DNA of 64,000 nucleotides from Fimbriimonadales bacterium (GCA_026003075.1 BPGO01000001.1:1-64000), one strand, 5' to 3'; counted from the stretch's first letter, positions 1 through 9,946 are shown. Numbers and translations are program-made. Notes: generated by a model not told the origin, from the sequence alone.

Positions 1-712
1 CTTGTTCCACCCATCGCCTGGTTATACACCCGCATCGGGATACCCCCACAGCCTATTCGGCACACATACCGATACTCCTGCTGACTAACAACATCCTGCT
101 TCCACACCCGAACGCCATCGCTATTGTACCCGTACGCATACGCCAATTGCAAGTCGCCACCCCCATAGTCCCGCTCGATCCGCACCAGACGACCCTCCTC
201 ATCATACCCAAACACCCGTGCATAACCGTTCGGCTGATCATTCTCCCAACGCGCCAGAGTGCCTTCGGGGTTCCAGACAAAACTATTCACTTCGCCCGTC
301 CACACATCCAGCACGCTCGCCAAACGACCCGACACCGCGTCATAAGCGTACATATCCCAGTGAGAACCGTTCACCGCGTCGTCCCGCATCACCATCGCTC
401 GGCTGCCGTCAGGGTTGTAGTCATACGCCGCGAATACGCCACTTGCCCTGTGCGCCCCTCGCTCTCCAGCCTGCCCGCAGGCGTGTAGGTGTATGCCGTC
501 ACATCCCCACGCGGACGCTCCACGCTCTGAACCACCCGACCCAACAGGTCATAACTGTACTCGTACCCAATCAGCAGGCTCCCGTCCGACTTCTTGTATT
601 CCACTTTCCACACAAAGCCCACCTGCGACGGGTTGTCCGCACCATAGTAAGTATACTCCACATAACTGCCGTTTGGATAATCCTCGTTTCTCGTTGCTAC
701 ACTGTTGAACGA
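1..712 (-). pseudogene. RHS-repeat protein remnant, frameshifted and truncated
   Basis: Minus-strand translation gives YD-type RHS repeats (SYDLLGRVVQSVERP, AYTYTPAGRLESEGRTGQVAYS). Near 430 the frame breaks. A one-base shift restores the family pattern (YDYNPDGSRAM, then YAYDAVSGRLASVLD, then FGYDEEGRLVRIERD), which stays open to the window edge, so the 3' part lies outside. In the upstream direction the frame is closed by a stop at 713-715 and there is no start with a ribosome site. I read it as a decayed middle piece of a large surface or polymorphic-toxin RHS protein. Related RHS pieces lie at 23.4, 53.3 and 55.3 kb. Confidence 0.8.
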
Positions 713-741
713 TTACACCAATTCTGAACAGGGGCGAAGCA

Positions 742-2286
742 TCAGTTAAAAATGAAGATTGACGGCTTCTCAAAACGACATCGTCCCTCCACTACAATAG
801 CAACCGAATTGTTTTCTTCAAAAACAGCTTTGGAGAGGGATGATTGGGCAGGAATCTCAAAGTAGTAGTACCGAATTGTATTGGCGCGAAGATGGAGCCA
901 ATCACGCCCTTGATATTTTCCTTCATGACCGATGTTGGCTCGTCCAAGAATGGTTCCCAAAGGATATCCACCGCCTATATATGCACCCTGCACTGGAAAC
1001 GCGGCAGGCAGCTCGCTCACAATGGTGGAAGAGAGGCTCCCGAATGGACGCTGAAGTTTGGGATGACTACAAGCAGCGAACACACTATCGAGTATCTTTT
1101 CAGGCTGACCTTGCGCATTCAGGATCACAGTTAACTTATGAAAAACTTGATATTCTATTGGAGGTGGCGAGGCACGAGTTCCTTTTATTCCTTGACCGAA
1201 TATTTGATCGAACTCCTTCTGGCTAAAATATATACCGCCTTTGTTCCACTGTTCCACGAGACTATATTGTACGTTCATATCGCAATCTATAAATGTCTTA
1301 CAAGAATAGGGAGTTTCATGCCAAATGAGAAGCGATGCGACTTCTTTTGTAGCCATATAGAAGAGATTTGTTTTATCTATTACAATGTTTACATAGCGTG
1401 AGAGCGGTGAAAAGAAGTCCTCCGAAACAGGGATACTCGTTTTGGGGGCTTCTAACATCAGGTTTTGTTCGGTGTACCACCATCGCCATCGGCATGGAAC
1501 CTTGCGGGTGGGAGACTGTCTCGGCGCTGCTAAAGGTGAGTAAGGAGCGTTTGTGCTTGCTACCACGCCCCAGTCTACTACAGTCTCAAAATCGAACTCA
1601 TCAGGCAGTCCACGCCGCCCCCCACCAACAATCAGTCCATAGGCTGGTGGTGTAGATAGCAACGGGAGCTCAAAATCAAATGTCCAGGTGTTGTCAAAGA
1701 AATACCCGTAAAAACGCTTCGGCAAGCTGTGCCCTCTCGATGTTACAAGAATGGGACTTTTGCTTAGCAGTCGCCGTTGGCTATCAAAAAGCCACAGCCG
1801 AACCGTATAAGGCTCAGCGAATTTCCATACTGCCTCGTCAGCAGATAGGGATACCCTCAGAATAGTTTTGTGGTATAGTACTGCTTGGCGAAGGCGCGGG
1901 CGAAGCACGGAGTAGCTTCTTACTGGTATCCGCACCGATGTGCTATATAGCGACCTGCCACGATAATCGTGGAGGCTGATGCCGAAAAAACCAATGCCTT
2001 CTGATTCCGCACTCAGACGGATCTCGGTAGGTAGGGAGCGGGAAGCAAGGTACGCCTTCAAGGGAGCAGAATGTATCATACTGCTAACTTCTGGATGACC
2101 ACAATTACTGCGAAGGTTCGCAGATCGCTGTTCCGATACCTTGAGTGGAACAAGATATCTGAGACCGTCTACATGTACGACGCAGGTATGCGTTTGGCTT
2201 TTGCTGAGCAGAAACCCACCCAGCAGAAAACTTAATAGTAGCACAGATACAATAAATATTATTACTATTCGGAATCGAGTGCGCAT
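742..2286 (-). CDS. Membrane-anchored protein of unknown function
   Basis: 514 residues. One strong hydrophobic segment at about residues 7-29, preceded by Arg residues (MRTRFRIVIIFIVSVLL), predicts a single N-terminal anchor or uncleaved signal with the rest exported. The body is beta-rich, with no motif I recognise. Cysteines are few. The ATG lies 6 bases after the stop of the upstream gene at 2293-3672, so the two are probably cotranscribed. Base composition is more A+T-rich than the metabolic genes nearby, as expected of accessory DNA. Function unknown. Confidence 0.75.
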   Translation of the reverse strand: MRTRFRIVIIFIVSVLLLSFLLGGFLLSKSQTHTCVVHVDGLRYLVPLKVSEQRSANLRSNCGHPEVSSMIHSAPLKAYLASRSLPTEIRLSAESEGIGFFGISLHDYRGRSLYSTSVRIPVRSYSVLRPRLRQAVLYHKTILRVSLSADEAVWKFAEPYTVRLWLFDSQRRLLSKSPILVTSRGHSLPKRFYGYFFDNTWTFDFELPLLSTPPAYGLIVGGGRRGLPDEFDFETVVDWGVVASTNAPYSPLAAPRQSPTRKVPCRWRWWYTEQNLMLEAPKTSIPVSEDFFSPLSRYVNIVIDKTNLFYMATKEVASLLIWHETPYSCKTFIDCDMNVQYSLVEQWNKGGIYFSQKEFDQIFGQGIKGTRASPPPIEYQVFHKLTVILNAQGQPEKILDSVFAACSHPKLQRPFGSLSSTIVSELPAAFPVQGAYIGGGYPLGTILGRANIGHEGKYQGRDWLHLRANTIRYYYFEIPAQSSLSKAVFEENNSVAIVVEGRCRFEKPSIFIFN

Positions 2287-2292
2287 GGAACA

Positions 2293-3672
2293 TCACCGAA
2301 TCGTGACTATACCCCCGCCACAGCAAGGGCAGGTAAGAACAAGCTGGGTGTTGCAGGAGCCATCCCTAATAAACGCTTCTGCTTTAGCAAAAGCGATGGC
2401 GGCACCTCCCATGCCACCCTCTGCATAAACCTCTATTGCTGCACCTGATGAACAAGTTACAGTTGTAAATGATATGTTCGCGCGGTAAGATTTGTTGTCT
2501 GCAAATGGTGAGCATCCTCCTGGAGGTGCTGCCACCAAAGTTACAGTGATCCCTGAATTCCCAAAGCTTATCTGATTAGATCCTCCGACATGGACACCTC
2601 CTTTAGCCTCGGCTGATCCAAGTCCTGAAGCAGAAACACTCATCCACCCACCTGCTTTTGCATACGAGAACCAGTAGAATACTGAAAACCCACCACGAAA
2701 TGCACAGGCAGTAAACTGAGGGTGCATACTTGCCTCGATTGTCTGACCAGGGCAAGGACAATCAGGATTCTCAACATAGTGATATATGCGACGTCGATAT
2801 TCGCCAATTTTGGCATCAGCACAGAACGCTGCTAACAAAGGCAATGTATCTATTGCCCGTCCCTCACCCCACATGGTACTGCCAGCACTTTCTCCGTTTA
2901 TCTGTGCACCATGTAGGCTCGTACCTTGGTTACACTTGAGAGGTCTCTTTACATGGGATAAAATTTGCGACCTCCATCCGCAGCGTGGCGAGGAACATTC
3001 CCCCCCACCTGGACAATATGAAACCGTCAAGTATTCAAGGATAGGAAAGTTTCCACCAAGCACGAGATTTGTAGTTTCAAAAATTGCCCGTTGGGCACCG
3101 ATTTGTATTGTCCCTACACTGAACAAGTTTTCAATCACATTTTGATTCGAAAAATCAAATTGTGTAACTTTAAATTCTGCAAGTAGACGATCTTCAAACG
3201 CCCAGACACGAGTGGCGCGGTATTCTGTCTGCAAATCAGGGCTGTAAAGTGTTAGCGAAGGGGTTACGATTGCGTCACAGTGTATAGCAACATTTGGCAA
3301 CACATACTTTAAGGCATATCGTGGATCTAGCTGGAAATTTCGAGCCTCGATCATGATAGTTGTAGCCTCACCAAAGGTCCCAGGACTCTCTACGACATAC
3401 GCAATGGCTTCCGCAACTAATGGAATATAATCCACTACCTCGAAATTCAGTGTAAGCATCGAGCTTTCTCCATAAATCTCTAGTGTATAAATGCCAGGTT
3501 GTCTTATATAAAAAGGAAAATTACTTATTTGATTTCCATTCAACATCACTGTGACATTCTCACGGCTCTCCACATTAATCGGATAGCCTACGGGATAGAT
3601 CATGTCATTCGTCAAATTGACTTTGATATTACTATAACATAAACAGTAGGCAATACAATAGCTTAATAGCAT
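2293..3672 (-). CDS. Secreted Cys-rich protein of unknown function (probably the body of a longer gene)
   Basis: 459 residues from the first ATG. The start has no Shine-Dalgarno sequence and opens with an odd Cys/Tyr-rich hydrophobic stretch (MLLSYCIAYCLCYSN). The middle looks like beta-sandwich domains. The C-terminal half is Gly/Ala/Ser-rich with many cysteines (YCPGGGECSSPRCGW near residue 220, NPDCPCPGQT, TCPCCGGG at the end), suggesting disulfides or metal sites in an exported protein. The frame is open upstream of the ATG as far as the G-run at 3726-3736. A one-base change there would fuse it to the signal-peptide ORF at 3663-3872. Family not recognised. Confidence 0.65.
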   Translation of the reverse strand: MLLSYCIAYCLCYSNIKVNLTNDMIYPVGYPINVESRENVTVMLNGNQISNFPFYIRQPGIYTLEIYGESSMLTLNFEVVDYIPLVAEAIAYVVESPGTFGEATTIMIEARNFQLDPRYALKYVLPNVAIHCDAIVTPSLTLYSPDLQTEYRATRVWAFEDRLLAEFKVTQFDFSNQNVIENLFSVGTIQIGAQRAIFETTNLVLGGNFPILEYLTVSYCPGGGECSSPRCGWRSQILSHVKRPLKCNQGTSLHGAQINGESAGSTMWGEGRAIDTLPLLAAFCADAKIGEYRRRIYHYVENPDCPCPGQTIEASMHPQFTACAFRGGFSVFYWFSYAKAGGWMSVSASGLGSAEAKGGVHVGGSNQISFGNSGITVTLVAAPPGGCSPFADNKSYRANISFTTVTCSSGAAIEVYAEGGMGGAAIAFAKAEAFIRDGSCNTQLVLTCPCCGGGIVTIR

Positions 3673-3872
3673 CGTGCATAAACGGCGAATGCTCCATCGG
3701 AGTCTTGTTTGACAGGAGGGACTTTCCCCCCCCCCCGCACATAATGCAGTTCCGCGGCGAAGCCGAACTGGGGTGGGAGCGTCAAGGCGACGGTCAACAG
3801 TCCTGCAAACAGCTGCATCGCGCGACTATGCGCCAACTGGCGGCGTACCCATCGTAGCGTCTGTCCGCTCAT
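3663..3872 (-). CDS. Short ORF encoding a signal peptide, probable 5' part of the next gene
   Basis: ATG at 3872 has a GGAGG ribosome site about 8 bases upstream and a good promoter at 3921-3949. The peptide has a basic n-region and a hydrophobic core ending in an AxA-like site (LFAGLLTVALTLPPQFGFAAE), a typical Sec signal. After about 35 residues it enters the run of 11 G (plus-strand C at 3726-3736) and then continues for about 23 unconvincing residues to a stop at 3663. With one extra G (or two fewer) the frame passes straight into the protein at 2293-3672. So this may be the real N-terminus of that protein, interrupted by a tract-length change. Confidence 0.6.
   Translation of the reverse strand: MSGQTLRWVRRQLAHSRAMQLFAGLLTVALTLPPQFGFAAELHYVRGGGKVPPVKQDSDGAFAVYARCY
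3726..3736 (-). repeat. Homopolymer of 11 G inside coding sequence
   Basis: Plus strand shows 11 consecutive C. On the coding strand this is a G11 run lying between a signal-peptide ORF and the body ORF in a different frame. Runs of this length are prone to slippage. A length of 12 or 9 would join the frames. Confidence 0.85.
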
Positions 3873-3920
3873 CACTGAGCCTCCATTCGTACAATTGCTG
3901 GTGTTTCTCCAGTGCCTATA

Positions 3921-3949
3921 GTTATAGCACATTTTTCGGCGTTTGTCAA
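3921..3949 (-). promoter_or_regulatory. Sigma70-type promoter for the signal-peptide ORF
   Basis: On the minus strand TTGACA (3949-3944) is followed, after a 17-base spacer, by TATAAC (3926-3921). This is close to consensus and sits about 50 bases before the ATG at 3872. Confidence 0.65.
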
Positions 3950-4221
3950 GGAGGAAGGAGGGTTTTTCAGGGAAAATTCCCTCTGCGGCGTTTTGAGTTC
4001 AAAAGGGGGGCAAAAAAGACCTATGCCCACACATTTTTTCAAATTTCCGAGCAACCCCGCACGGCAAGGATACCCCTGCCCTGAACTGCGCCTCCCGCTG
4101 CTCCATCGCCCCCAAGCGGTTTGCTTGGGAAGCGCATTCGTCTCCGTTCAGCGATGTTTGTAGCGGCGCCGCTCGCGCCTCAAAATGGCTGGGCAAGGAA
4201 AGAGATATCTCTTCACTCAGG
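3950..4221. other. Intergenic region with no recognised gene
   Basis: Divergent spacer between the minus-strand promoter above and tpx. Short ORFs here have no family likeness. I see no terminator-like hairpin. Confidence 0.5.
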
Positions 4222-4249
4222 TATACTACTCTTGCTGGAGGCTATAACG

Positions 4250-4765
4250 ATGGAACGCACAAACGCTGTGACTTTTCTGGGCAACCCGCTGACCCTAATA
4301 GGCAAAGAGCTCAAGCCGGGCGATCCCGCCCCTGACGCCACCGTCATCAAGCAAGACCTAACGCCGGTGAACATTCACGATTATAAGGGGAAGGTGATCC
4401 TGCTTAGCGTGGTGCCCTCCCTCGATACCGGCGTGTGCAGCGCGCAGACCAAGAAATTCAACGAAGCGGCGAGCCAACTGCCCGATTCCGTGAAGGTGAT
4501 TACCGTAAGCATGGACCTGCCCTTCGCGCAGAAGCGGTTCTGCGGCGCTGAGAATATCGATAAGCTCGAGGTGCTGTCCGACCACCGCGAGGGTGCGTTC
4601 GGGCAGGCGTATGGCGTGCTGGTGAAAGAGCTGCGTATCCTGAGCCGCGCGGTATTTGTCGTGGATCCCCAAGGGGTCATTCGCTATGTGGAGTATGTGC
4701 CTGAGATTACGAACCACCCGAACTACGACGCGGCGCTTCAGGCGGTGCGTGAACTGATAATCTAA
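4250..4765 (+). CDS. tpx: Thiol peroxidase, Tpx-type peroxiredoxin
   Basis: 171 residues, the normal length for Tpx, a periplasmic or cytosolic enzyme that reduces H2O2 and alkyl hydroperoxides using thioredoxin. The peroxidatic site is in PSLDTGVCSAQTKKFN (Cys63) and the resolving Cys98 is in LPFAQKRFCGAE; both are diagnostic of the family. The start at 4250 is preceded by GGAGG and by a TATACT box at 4222-4227. An upstream in-frame ATG at 4121 would add 43 residues without likeness to the family. GH84 and aroC follow closely in the same direction, so tpx probably heads the operon. Confidence 0.95.
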   Translation: MERTNAVTFLGNPLTLIGKELKPGDPAPDATVIKQDLTPVNIHDYKGKVILLSVVPSLDTGVCSAQTKKFNEAASQLPDSVKVITVSMDLPFAQKRFCGAENIDKLEVLSDHREGAFGQAYGVLVKELRILSRAVFVVDPQGVIRYVEYVPEITNHPNYDAALQAVRELII

Positions 4766-4776
4766 AGGAAATCACG

Positions 4777-6393
4777 ATGCGTTGGCTCCCTTTACCCCGA
4801 AAGGCTGAGGTTTCCACAGAACGGTTGCCGTTTGCAGGCTGCCACGCGATTAAGACGCCCGCTGGCTCGGCTTGGGAACAGGCGGTTCACCCACTCCGCG
4901 CGCTGGGAACGGCTTACGGGGGCTGGACCGCGTTTGTGGAACACGATGCGAGCCTATCCGCCGAAGCCTATCGCCTGCGCGTGGAGAATGGGCGTATCAC
5001 GATCCAAGCAGGCTCGCCCCGAGCCGCCTTCTATGCCTGCCATACCCTCCTGCAAGCGTGGGACACCAAGTCCATTCCCCTCATGCAGGTGGACGATTCG
5101 CCCACGCTGGCATGGCGCGGCGTAGTAGAGGGGTTCTATGGCAAGCCGTGGAGCCATCAAGCCCGCCTGAACATGCTTGACTTCATGGGCGCGCACAAGA
5201 TGAACATCTATCTCTACGCGCCCAAGGACGACCCGTATCACCGAGAGCGCTGGCGCGAGCCGTACCCGAGTGCCGATGCACAACGCCTCAACGAACTCGT
5301 GCAGCGCGCCCAGCAAAACTTCATCGAGTTCGTGTTCTGTATCAGCCCCGGCTTGTCGATGGTCTATTCCGACCCCGCAGAGTTCGAGAAACTCACGGCA
5401 AAAATCGACGCGGTTCAGGCAATGGGCGTGCGCAGCTTCGGGCTTCTGGTGGACGACATCCCCGAGGAGCTGCAACACGACGCCGATAAGCACGCCTACA
5501 CCTCGCTGGCGCACGCCCACGCCGACTTAGCGAACCGCTTGCACGGCTGGCTCAAAGAACGCGACGCTGAGAGCTGGCTGATTGTGTGCCCTACTTTCTA
5601 CCACAATCGCGGCGAGCCGCCCTATGTACGCGAACTCGGCGAACGCACCGAACGCAAAATCTCCCTCATGTGGACAGGTCCCAAAGTGGTCTCGCGTGAG
5701 ATCACCCCTGAAGACGCCGAGCTGTTCAAAATTGCCATCCAGCGCAAGCCGTTCGTGTGGGACAACTATCCCGTGAACGACTACGAAACCAGCCGCCTGC
5801 TGATGGGTCCCATCACAGGACGCACCGCCGAGACCCTGCAGCACCTTGAGGCATTGGTCTCCAACCCGATGAATCAGGCGGAAGCGTCCAAAGTCGCGCT
5901 GGGAACCTATGCCGATTTCCTCTGGAACGCGGAAGCCTACGACCCACAGCGCAGCTGGCAAAACGCTATCGCTCACTTAGTGGGCGAAGAGGCTCTCCCC
6001 CTAATGTGGGAGTTTTGTAAGCAGAACCTGTGGACGCGCCACTGGACCGAATCGCCCCCCGAAGTGGAACGTGCAATAGAGGAGTGGCAAACAACGGGCG
6101 ACCCCGACCTCCTGGTCGAGGTGCTGACGCGCTTGGCAACCCTCCCGCGTCGCCTCAAGCAAGCCGTAAAGAACCCCGCACTGATCGAGGAACTTGAGCC
6201 TTGGCTGCTCCGCTTAGAACAAGTCAGTCGTTTGGGACTGGAACTCTTGACTGATATCGAAGAAGAGTCGTTGCGTCCACGCCGAATCCTGTCGCAGCTG
6301 GATGCGATACGCGAAACGAGCGAGGCGATTGTCTGCGACGGCTGGATTGAACGCTGGATCCGCGATACTGTTGAAGAGTTAGCCGAATCATGA
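4777..6393 (+). CDS. GH84 family beta-N-acetylglucosaminidase (O-GlcNAcase-like)
   Basis: 538 residues. Residues 1-110 resemble the GH20b-like alpha/beta domain that precedes GH84 barrels. The barrel starts at [11 protein letters not shown] (about 115-125). The catalytic pair, assisting the acetamido-participation mechanism, is Asp226-Asp227 in [21 protein letters not shown] is a conserved substrate-pocket segment. A helical tail ends the protein. No signal peptide is visible, so it probably acts on GlcNAc or MurNAc-derived sugars in the cytoplasm, unlike secreted hyaluronidases of this family. It starts 11 bases after tpx and overlaps aroC by 4 bases. Confidence 0.88.
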   Translation: MRWLPLPRKAEVSTERLPFAGCHAIKTPAGSAWEQAVHPLRALGTAYGGWTAFVEHDASLSAEAYRLRVENGRITIQAGSPRAAFYACHTLLQAWDTKSIPLMQVDDSPTLAWRGVVEGFYGKPWSHQARLNMLDFMGAHKMNIYLYAPKDDPYHRERWREPYPSADAQRLNELVQRAQQNFIEFVFCISPGLSMVYSDPAEFEKLTAKIDAVQAMGVRSFGLLVDDIPEELQHDADKHAYTSLAHAHADLANRLHGWLKERDAESWLIVCPTFYHNRGEPPYVRELGERTERKISLMWTGPKVVSREITPEDAELFKIAIQRKPFVWDNYPVNDYETSRLLMGPITGRTAETLQHLEALVSNPMNQAEASKVALGTYADFLWNAEAYDPQRSWQNAIAHLVGEEALPLMWEFCKQNLWTRHWTESPPEVERAIEEWQTTGDPDLLVEVLTRLATLPRRLKQAVKNPALIEELEPWLLRLEQVSRLGLELLTDIEEESLRPRRILSQLDAIRETSEAIVCDGWIERWIRDTVEELAES

Positions 6394-7472
6394 ACACTTT
6401 CGGGCACCTGTTCCGAGTCACCACCTTTGGCGAGTCGCACGGTGGCGCGGTGGGCGTAGTCGTGGACGGCTGCCCTCCGCGTATTCCCATCACGCCTGAA
6501 GAGATTCAGTACGAGTTAGACCGTCGACGCCCCGGACAAAGCAAACTCACCACTCAACGCAAAGAGAGCGACACCGTGCATCTCTTATCAGGTGTGTTCG
6601 AGGGGCAAACGCTGGGCACGCCGATCCTGATGCTGGTCTACAACGAAGACGCGCGCCCTCAAGCGTATGAGAGTTTCAAACACCTCTATCGCCCCTCGCA
6701 CGCGGACTACACCTATCAAGCGAAGTACGGCATTCGCAACTGGCAAGGCGGCGGACGCAGCAGTGCACGGGAGACTGTGGGGCGCGTGGCAGCAGGCGCC
6801 CTCGCCAAAAAAGTCCTGCGCACCCTCTGGAATGTGGAAGTTCTGGCATGGGTGGAACAGATTCATACGATTGAAGCGCAGATAGACCCTGAAACCGTGA
6901 CGCTGGAGCAAGTGGAAAGCAACCCCGTACGCTGCCCCAATGCTGAAGTGGCTGCCAAGATGATTAAGCGTATCGAACAAGTCCGTAAACAGGGCGACTC
7001 GGTGGGTGGCGTCATCCGATGCATCGCGCGGAACGTACCCCCAGGCTGGGGTAGCCCCGTGTTCGATAAGTTAGAGGCGGACTTGGCGAAAGCCGTCATG
7101 AGCCTGCCCGCGAGTAAAGGCTTTGAAATCGGCTCGGGCTTTCGCGGAACACGCCTGCGTGGCAGCGAACACAACGACGAGTTCTACACCGACGAGTTCG
7201 GGCGCATCCGCACGCGCACCAACTTCTCAGGCGGCGTTCAAGGCGGCATCAGCAACGGCGAGCTCTTAGACGTCCGCGTCGCTTTCAAACCCACCGCGAC
7301 GATTTTCAAACCGCAACACACCGTCAGCGAATCGGGCGAAGCGGCGGTTCTGCAAGCGCGCGGACGCCACGACCCTTGCGTCTTGCCCCGTGCCGTGCCG
7401 ATGGTCGAGGCGATGGTCGCACTGGTACTGATAGACCACGCGCTGCGCCACCGAGGACAGTGCGGGGAATAA
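6390..7472 (+). CDS. aroC: Chorismate synthase
   Basis: 360 residues. It makes chorismate from 5-enolpyruvylshikimate-3-phosphate using reduced FMN. All three family signatures are present: [16 protein letters not shown] at the N-terminus, [18 protein letters not shown] at about 120-137 and RHDPC near 330. ATGA overlap with the upstream GH84 gene indicates translational coupling. trpE, which uses its product, lies 3.4 kb downstream on the opposite strand, not in the same operon. Confidence 0.97.
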   Translation: MNTFGHLFRVTTFGESHGGAVGVVVDGCPPRIPITPEEIQYELDRRRPGQSKLTTQRKESDTVHLLSGVFEGQTLGTPILMLVYNEDARPQAYESFKHLYRPSHADYTYQAKYGIRNWQGGGRSSARETVGRVAAGALAKKVLRTLWNVEVLAWVEQIHTIEAQIDPETVTLEQVESNPVRCPNAEVAAKMIKRIEQVRKQGDSVGGVIRCIARNVPPGWGSPVFDKLEADLAKAVMSLPASKGFEIGSGFRGTRLRGSEHNDEFYTDEFGRIRTRTNFSGGVQGGISNGELLDVRVAFKPTATIFKPQHTVSESGEAAVLQARGRHDPCVLPRAVPMVEAMVALVLIDHALRHRGQCGE

Positions 7473-7478
7473 AACAGG

Positions 7479-7484
7479 TATAAT
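7479..7484 (+). promoter_or_regulatory. TATAAT box upstream of sdhB
   Basis: GGTATAAT occurs right after the aroC stop, 20 bases before the sdhB ATG, with a GGAGG ribosome site at 7491-7495. This is a promoter with a short leader, separating sdhB from the aroC operon. Confidence 0.6.
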
Positions 7485-7504
7485 CTCTTTGGAGGCGAAA
7501 CCTT

Positions 7505-8320
7505 ATGCAAAACGGAAACGGTTCTATCCGTACTATCCGCTTGAAGGTGCGTCGGCAAGATGGACCGAACCAGAAGCCCTACTGGCAAGAGTTCAGCTTG
7601 CCGTATCGCCCGAACATGAATGTCATCTCCTGCTTGATGGAGATTCAGCGCAACCCCGTCGATAGTAGCGGACGCCCCGTCTCGCCCCCCGCCTGGGAAG
7701 CCGCTTGTCTGGAACAGGTCTGTGGCACCTGTACGATGGTGGTCAACGGGATGGTACAGCAGTCCTGCGCTGCTCTTGTCGATCAGGTGGGCGTGCACAA
7801 GGGGGATACTATCGAGGTCACTTTGGAACCGATGAGCAAGTTCCCCGTTGTGCGCGACCTGATTGTGGATCGGAGCCGCATGTTCGAAGCGCTCAAGAAA
7901 CTGCAGGCGTGGGTTCCGATGGACGGCTATCACGATCTGGGTCCAGGTCCGCGTGTAGACGATGCGACGCGCGAGTTGCGCTACGCTTTTGCACGCTGTA
8001 TGACCTGTGGCTGCTGTATGGAGGCTTGTCCGCAATATAACGAGCACTCGGCGTTTATCGGACCCGCCCCGATTGCACAGGCGAAACTGTTCAACCTCCA
8101 CTACGCGGGCGCGACGCTGGCAAACGAACGGCTGGAAGTCCTGACGGGCCCCGAAGGCATCACTGGCTGCGGCAACGCGCAGAACTGCGTCAAGGTCTGC
8201 CCGAAGGGGATTCCGCTCACGCGCGCCATCGCAGAACTGCATCGCGACACGACCATCTACCGTCTCAAGAAGTGGCTGGGCATTATCCCCGATAAACTGG
8301 TCGGTGAGGGCGCCGAGTGA
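7505..8320 (+). CDS. sdhB: Succinate dehydrogenase / fumarate reductase iron-sulfur subunit
   Basis: 271 residues. It carries electrons from the flavoprotein SdhA to the membrane quinone site. The [2Fe-2S] ligands are Cys68, Cys73, Cys76 and Cys88 (ACLEQVCGTCTMVVNG). The [4Fe-4S] ligands are in CMTCGCCMEACP (Cys165, 168, 171) with the following Cys175. The last cluster uses Cys222, Cys228 and Cys232 (GCGNAQNCVKVCPKG). sdhA and sdhC are not in this window, so the subunit gene is separated from its partners unless it belongs to a distant locus. The stop codon overlaps the surE ATG. Confidence 0.95.
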   Translation: MQNGNGSIRTIRLKVRRQDGPNQKPYWQEFSLPYRPNMNVISCLMEIQRNPVDSSGRPVSPPAWEAACLEQVCGTCTMVVNGMVQQSCAALVDQVGVHKGDTIEVTLEPMSKFPVVRDLIVDRSRMFEALKKLQAWVPMDGYHDLGPGPRVDDATRELRYAFARCMTCGCCMEACPQYNEHSAFIGPAPIAQAKLFNLHYAGATLANERLEVLTGPEGITGCGNAQNCVKVCPKGIPLTRAIAELHRDTTIYRLKKWLGIIPDKLVGEGAE

Positions 8321-9156
8321 TGCGGATTCTGGTAACCAACGATGACGGCGTCTACGCCGAGGGGATCCGCGCGCTGGCGCAGCGGCTGCAACCCCTCGGC
8401 GAGGTCTTTATCGTAGCCCCCGATCGCCCCCGCAGCGCAACGGGACACTCCATTACGCTCCATAAGCCCCTGCGCTTGCACCGCATCCATTTGCCCGACG
8501 GCTCCGTTGCCTACGCTACGAACGGCACACCCACCGATTGCGTCACGCTCGGCATACACGCCGTACTGCACCATAAAGTGGACATGGTCGTGTCGGGCAT
8601 CAACGCAGGACCAAACCTTGGCTGGGACTTGACCTATTCGGGCACGATAGCAGCGGCGATTGAAGGCGCCATCCACGGGATTAATGCGTTTGCCATCTCG
8701 CTGGCGGCGGAAGAGGTCTTGCCGTTGGCTCGCGCGGAATCGACCAACGAGCCGTTCCAAACCGAACTCCCCCCGATGCACTACGAGACGGCGGCGCTGG
8801 CTGCGCTGAACATCGCTCGCCTGCTGCGCGAGCATCCCCTGCCAGAGCATACTTTCCTGAATGTGAATGTGCCTAACCTACCCATCCACGAAATCAAGGG
8901 CTATCAGATTACCGCGCTCGGCAGGCGACAGTATGCCGACCGCATCGAGTCGCGCGTAGACCCTGCAGGACGCCCCTACTACTGGCTGAGCGGCAGCCTT
9001 GTGGAAGAGCGCGACCAACCCGGCACGGATGTCTACGCGGTGGCACACGGCTATGTGTCCATCACGCCCGTGCACTTAGATTTCACGGCATATAACTTGC
9101 TGGAGCCGATGCGCGATTGGCTCAGCAAGATGCCTCTCATCACCGACGGCGGATAA
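8320..9156 (+). CDS. surE: 5'/3'-nucleotidase SurE
   Basis: 278 residues. It is a metal-dependent nucleoside monophosphate phosphatase of stationary-phase survival. The N-terminal MRILVTNDDGVYAEGI holds the metal-binding Asp8-Asp9. NGTPTDCVTLG and SGINAGPNLGWDLTYSGT are the other conserved blocks. I start at the ATG at 8320, which overlaps the sdhB stop as TGATG. An in-frame GTG one codon earlier adds only one residue. Transcribed with sdhB and the following hydrolase. Confidence 0.95.
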   Translation: MRILVTNDDGVYAEGIRALAQRLQPLGEVFIVAPDRPRSATGHSITLHKPLRLHRIHLPDGSVAYATNGTPTDCVTLGIHAVLHHKVDMVVSGINAGPNLGWDLTYSGTIAAAIEGAIHGINAFAISLAAEEVLPLARAESTNEPFQTELPPMHYETAALAALNIARLLREHPLPEHTFLNVNVPNLPIHEIKGYQITALGRRQYADRIESRVDPAGRPYYWLSGSLVEERDQPGTDVYAVAHGYVSITPVHLDFTAYNLLEPMRDWLSKMPLITDGG

Positions 9157-9177
9157 ATAATCTTACGGAGCGGCGCT

Positions 9178-9927
9178 ATGGACGAGCAACTTTTGTGGAT
9201 TCCCAGTCGTGGCAAGCGGATGGCGGCGGTGCTTCACCTGCCCGAAGGGCGTGGGCGTGCGCCCGCCGTGTTGATGTGCCACGGGTTCACAGGGCATAAA
9301 GCAGAAAGCCATCGCCTGTTCGTCCACACGGCGCGGCAGCTCGCTGCGGAGGGGATGGTCGTGCTGCGTTTCGATTTTCTTGGCTCCGGCGACAGCGAGG
9401 GGCTTTTTGAGGAGATGACCATTCGGGGCGAGGTGGAAGACGCGCTGAATGCCCTGCAATTTCTACGGGAGCAGCCGCGCGTGGAGGTGAATCGCCTCGC
9501 CATGCTGGGGTTCTCGCTGGGTGGGTGCGTTGTAGCGCTCAGCCTACCGCGCGCCGGCGCGGTCAAGACGCTGGTGCTGTGGGCGCCTGTGTCGAACCCG
9601 ATGCGCTGGATGCCTCCTACAGGCGTGCCCGATAAACCCCAGAACCGCGGCGGCTTTCTGGTAGGCGTCAACTTCTATCGGGAACTGCCCGAGCTCAAAC
9701 CGCTGGAAAGCGTGCGCGCTTACAGAGGCAGCGTCCTCATCCTGCATGGCTCCGCAGACCAAGCGGTTCCTCCCGACGAGGGACGCGCTTACGAACGCGC
9801 CTTCGTCAGTGCCCAACGATTCGAGTTCCGTCTCATCGAAGGCGCAGACCACACTTTCACCCAACCCGAAACCGAACAGACCCTGATTCGGCAAACCGCG
9901 GAGTGGTTGCGAACGCATCTGGGATAA
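9178..9927 (+). CDS. Alpha/beta hydrolase
   Basis: 249 residues. The oxyanion region HGFTGHKAE follows beta strand 3. The nucleophile elbow GFSLGG carries Ser113. The acid is Asp194 in [10 protein letters not shown] and the base is His225 in GADHTF, a complete triad. It resembles the acyl-peptidase or esterase-type YfhR/FrsA-like serine hydrolases, without a signal peptide or membrane segment. Substrate unknown. ATG follows surE by 21 bases, with GGAG upstream. Confidence 0.85.
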   Translation: MDEQLLWIPSRGKRMAAVLHLPEGRGRAPAVLMCHGFTGHKAESHRLFVHTARQLAAEGMVVLRFDFLGSGDSEGLFEEMTIRGEVEDALNALQFLREQPRVEVNRLAMLGFSLGGCVVALSLPRAGAVKTLVLWAPVSNPMRWMPPTGVPDKPQNRGGFLVGVNFYRELPELKPLESVRAYRGSVLILHGSADQAVPPDEGRAYERAFVSAQRFEFRLIEGADHTFTQPETEQTLIRQTAEWLRTHLG

Positions 9928-9946
9928 CCAAACCCGTCGGCGCGGG

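Noticed and set aside
7238-8242. A 334-codon minus-strand frame through aroC and sdhB.
   Set aside because: Shadow of two genes with complete catalytic motifs on the plus strand; no ribosome site and no family likeness.
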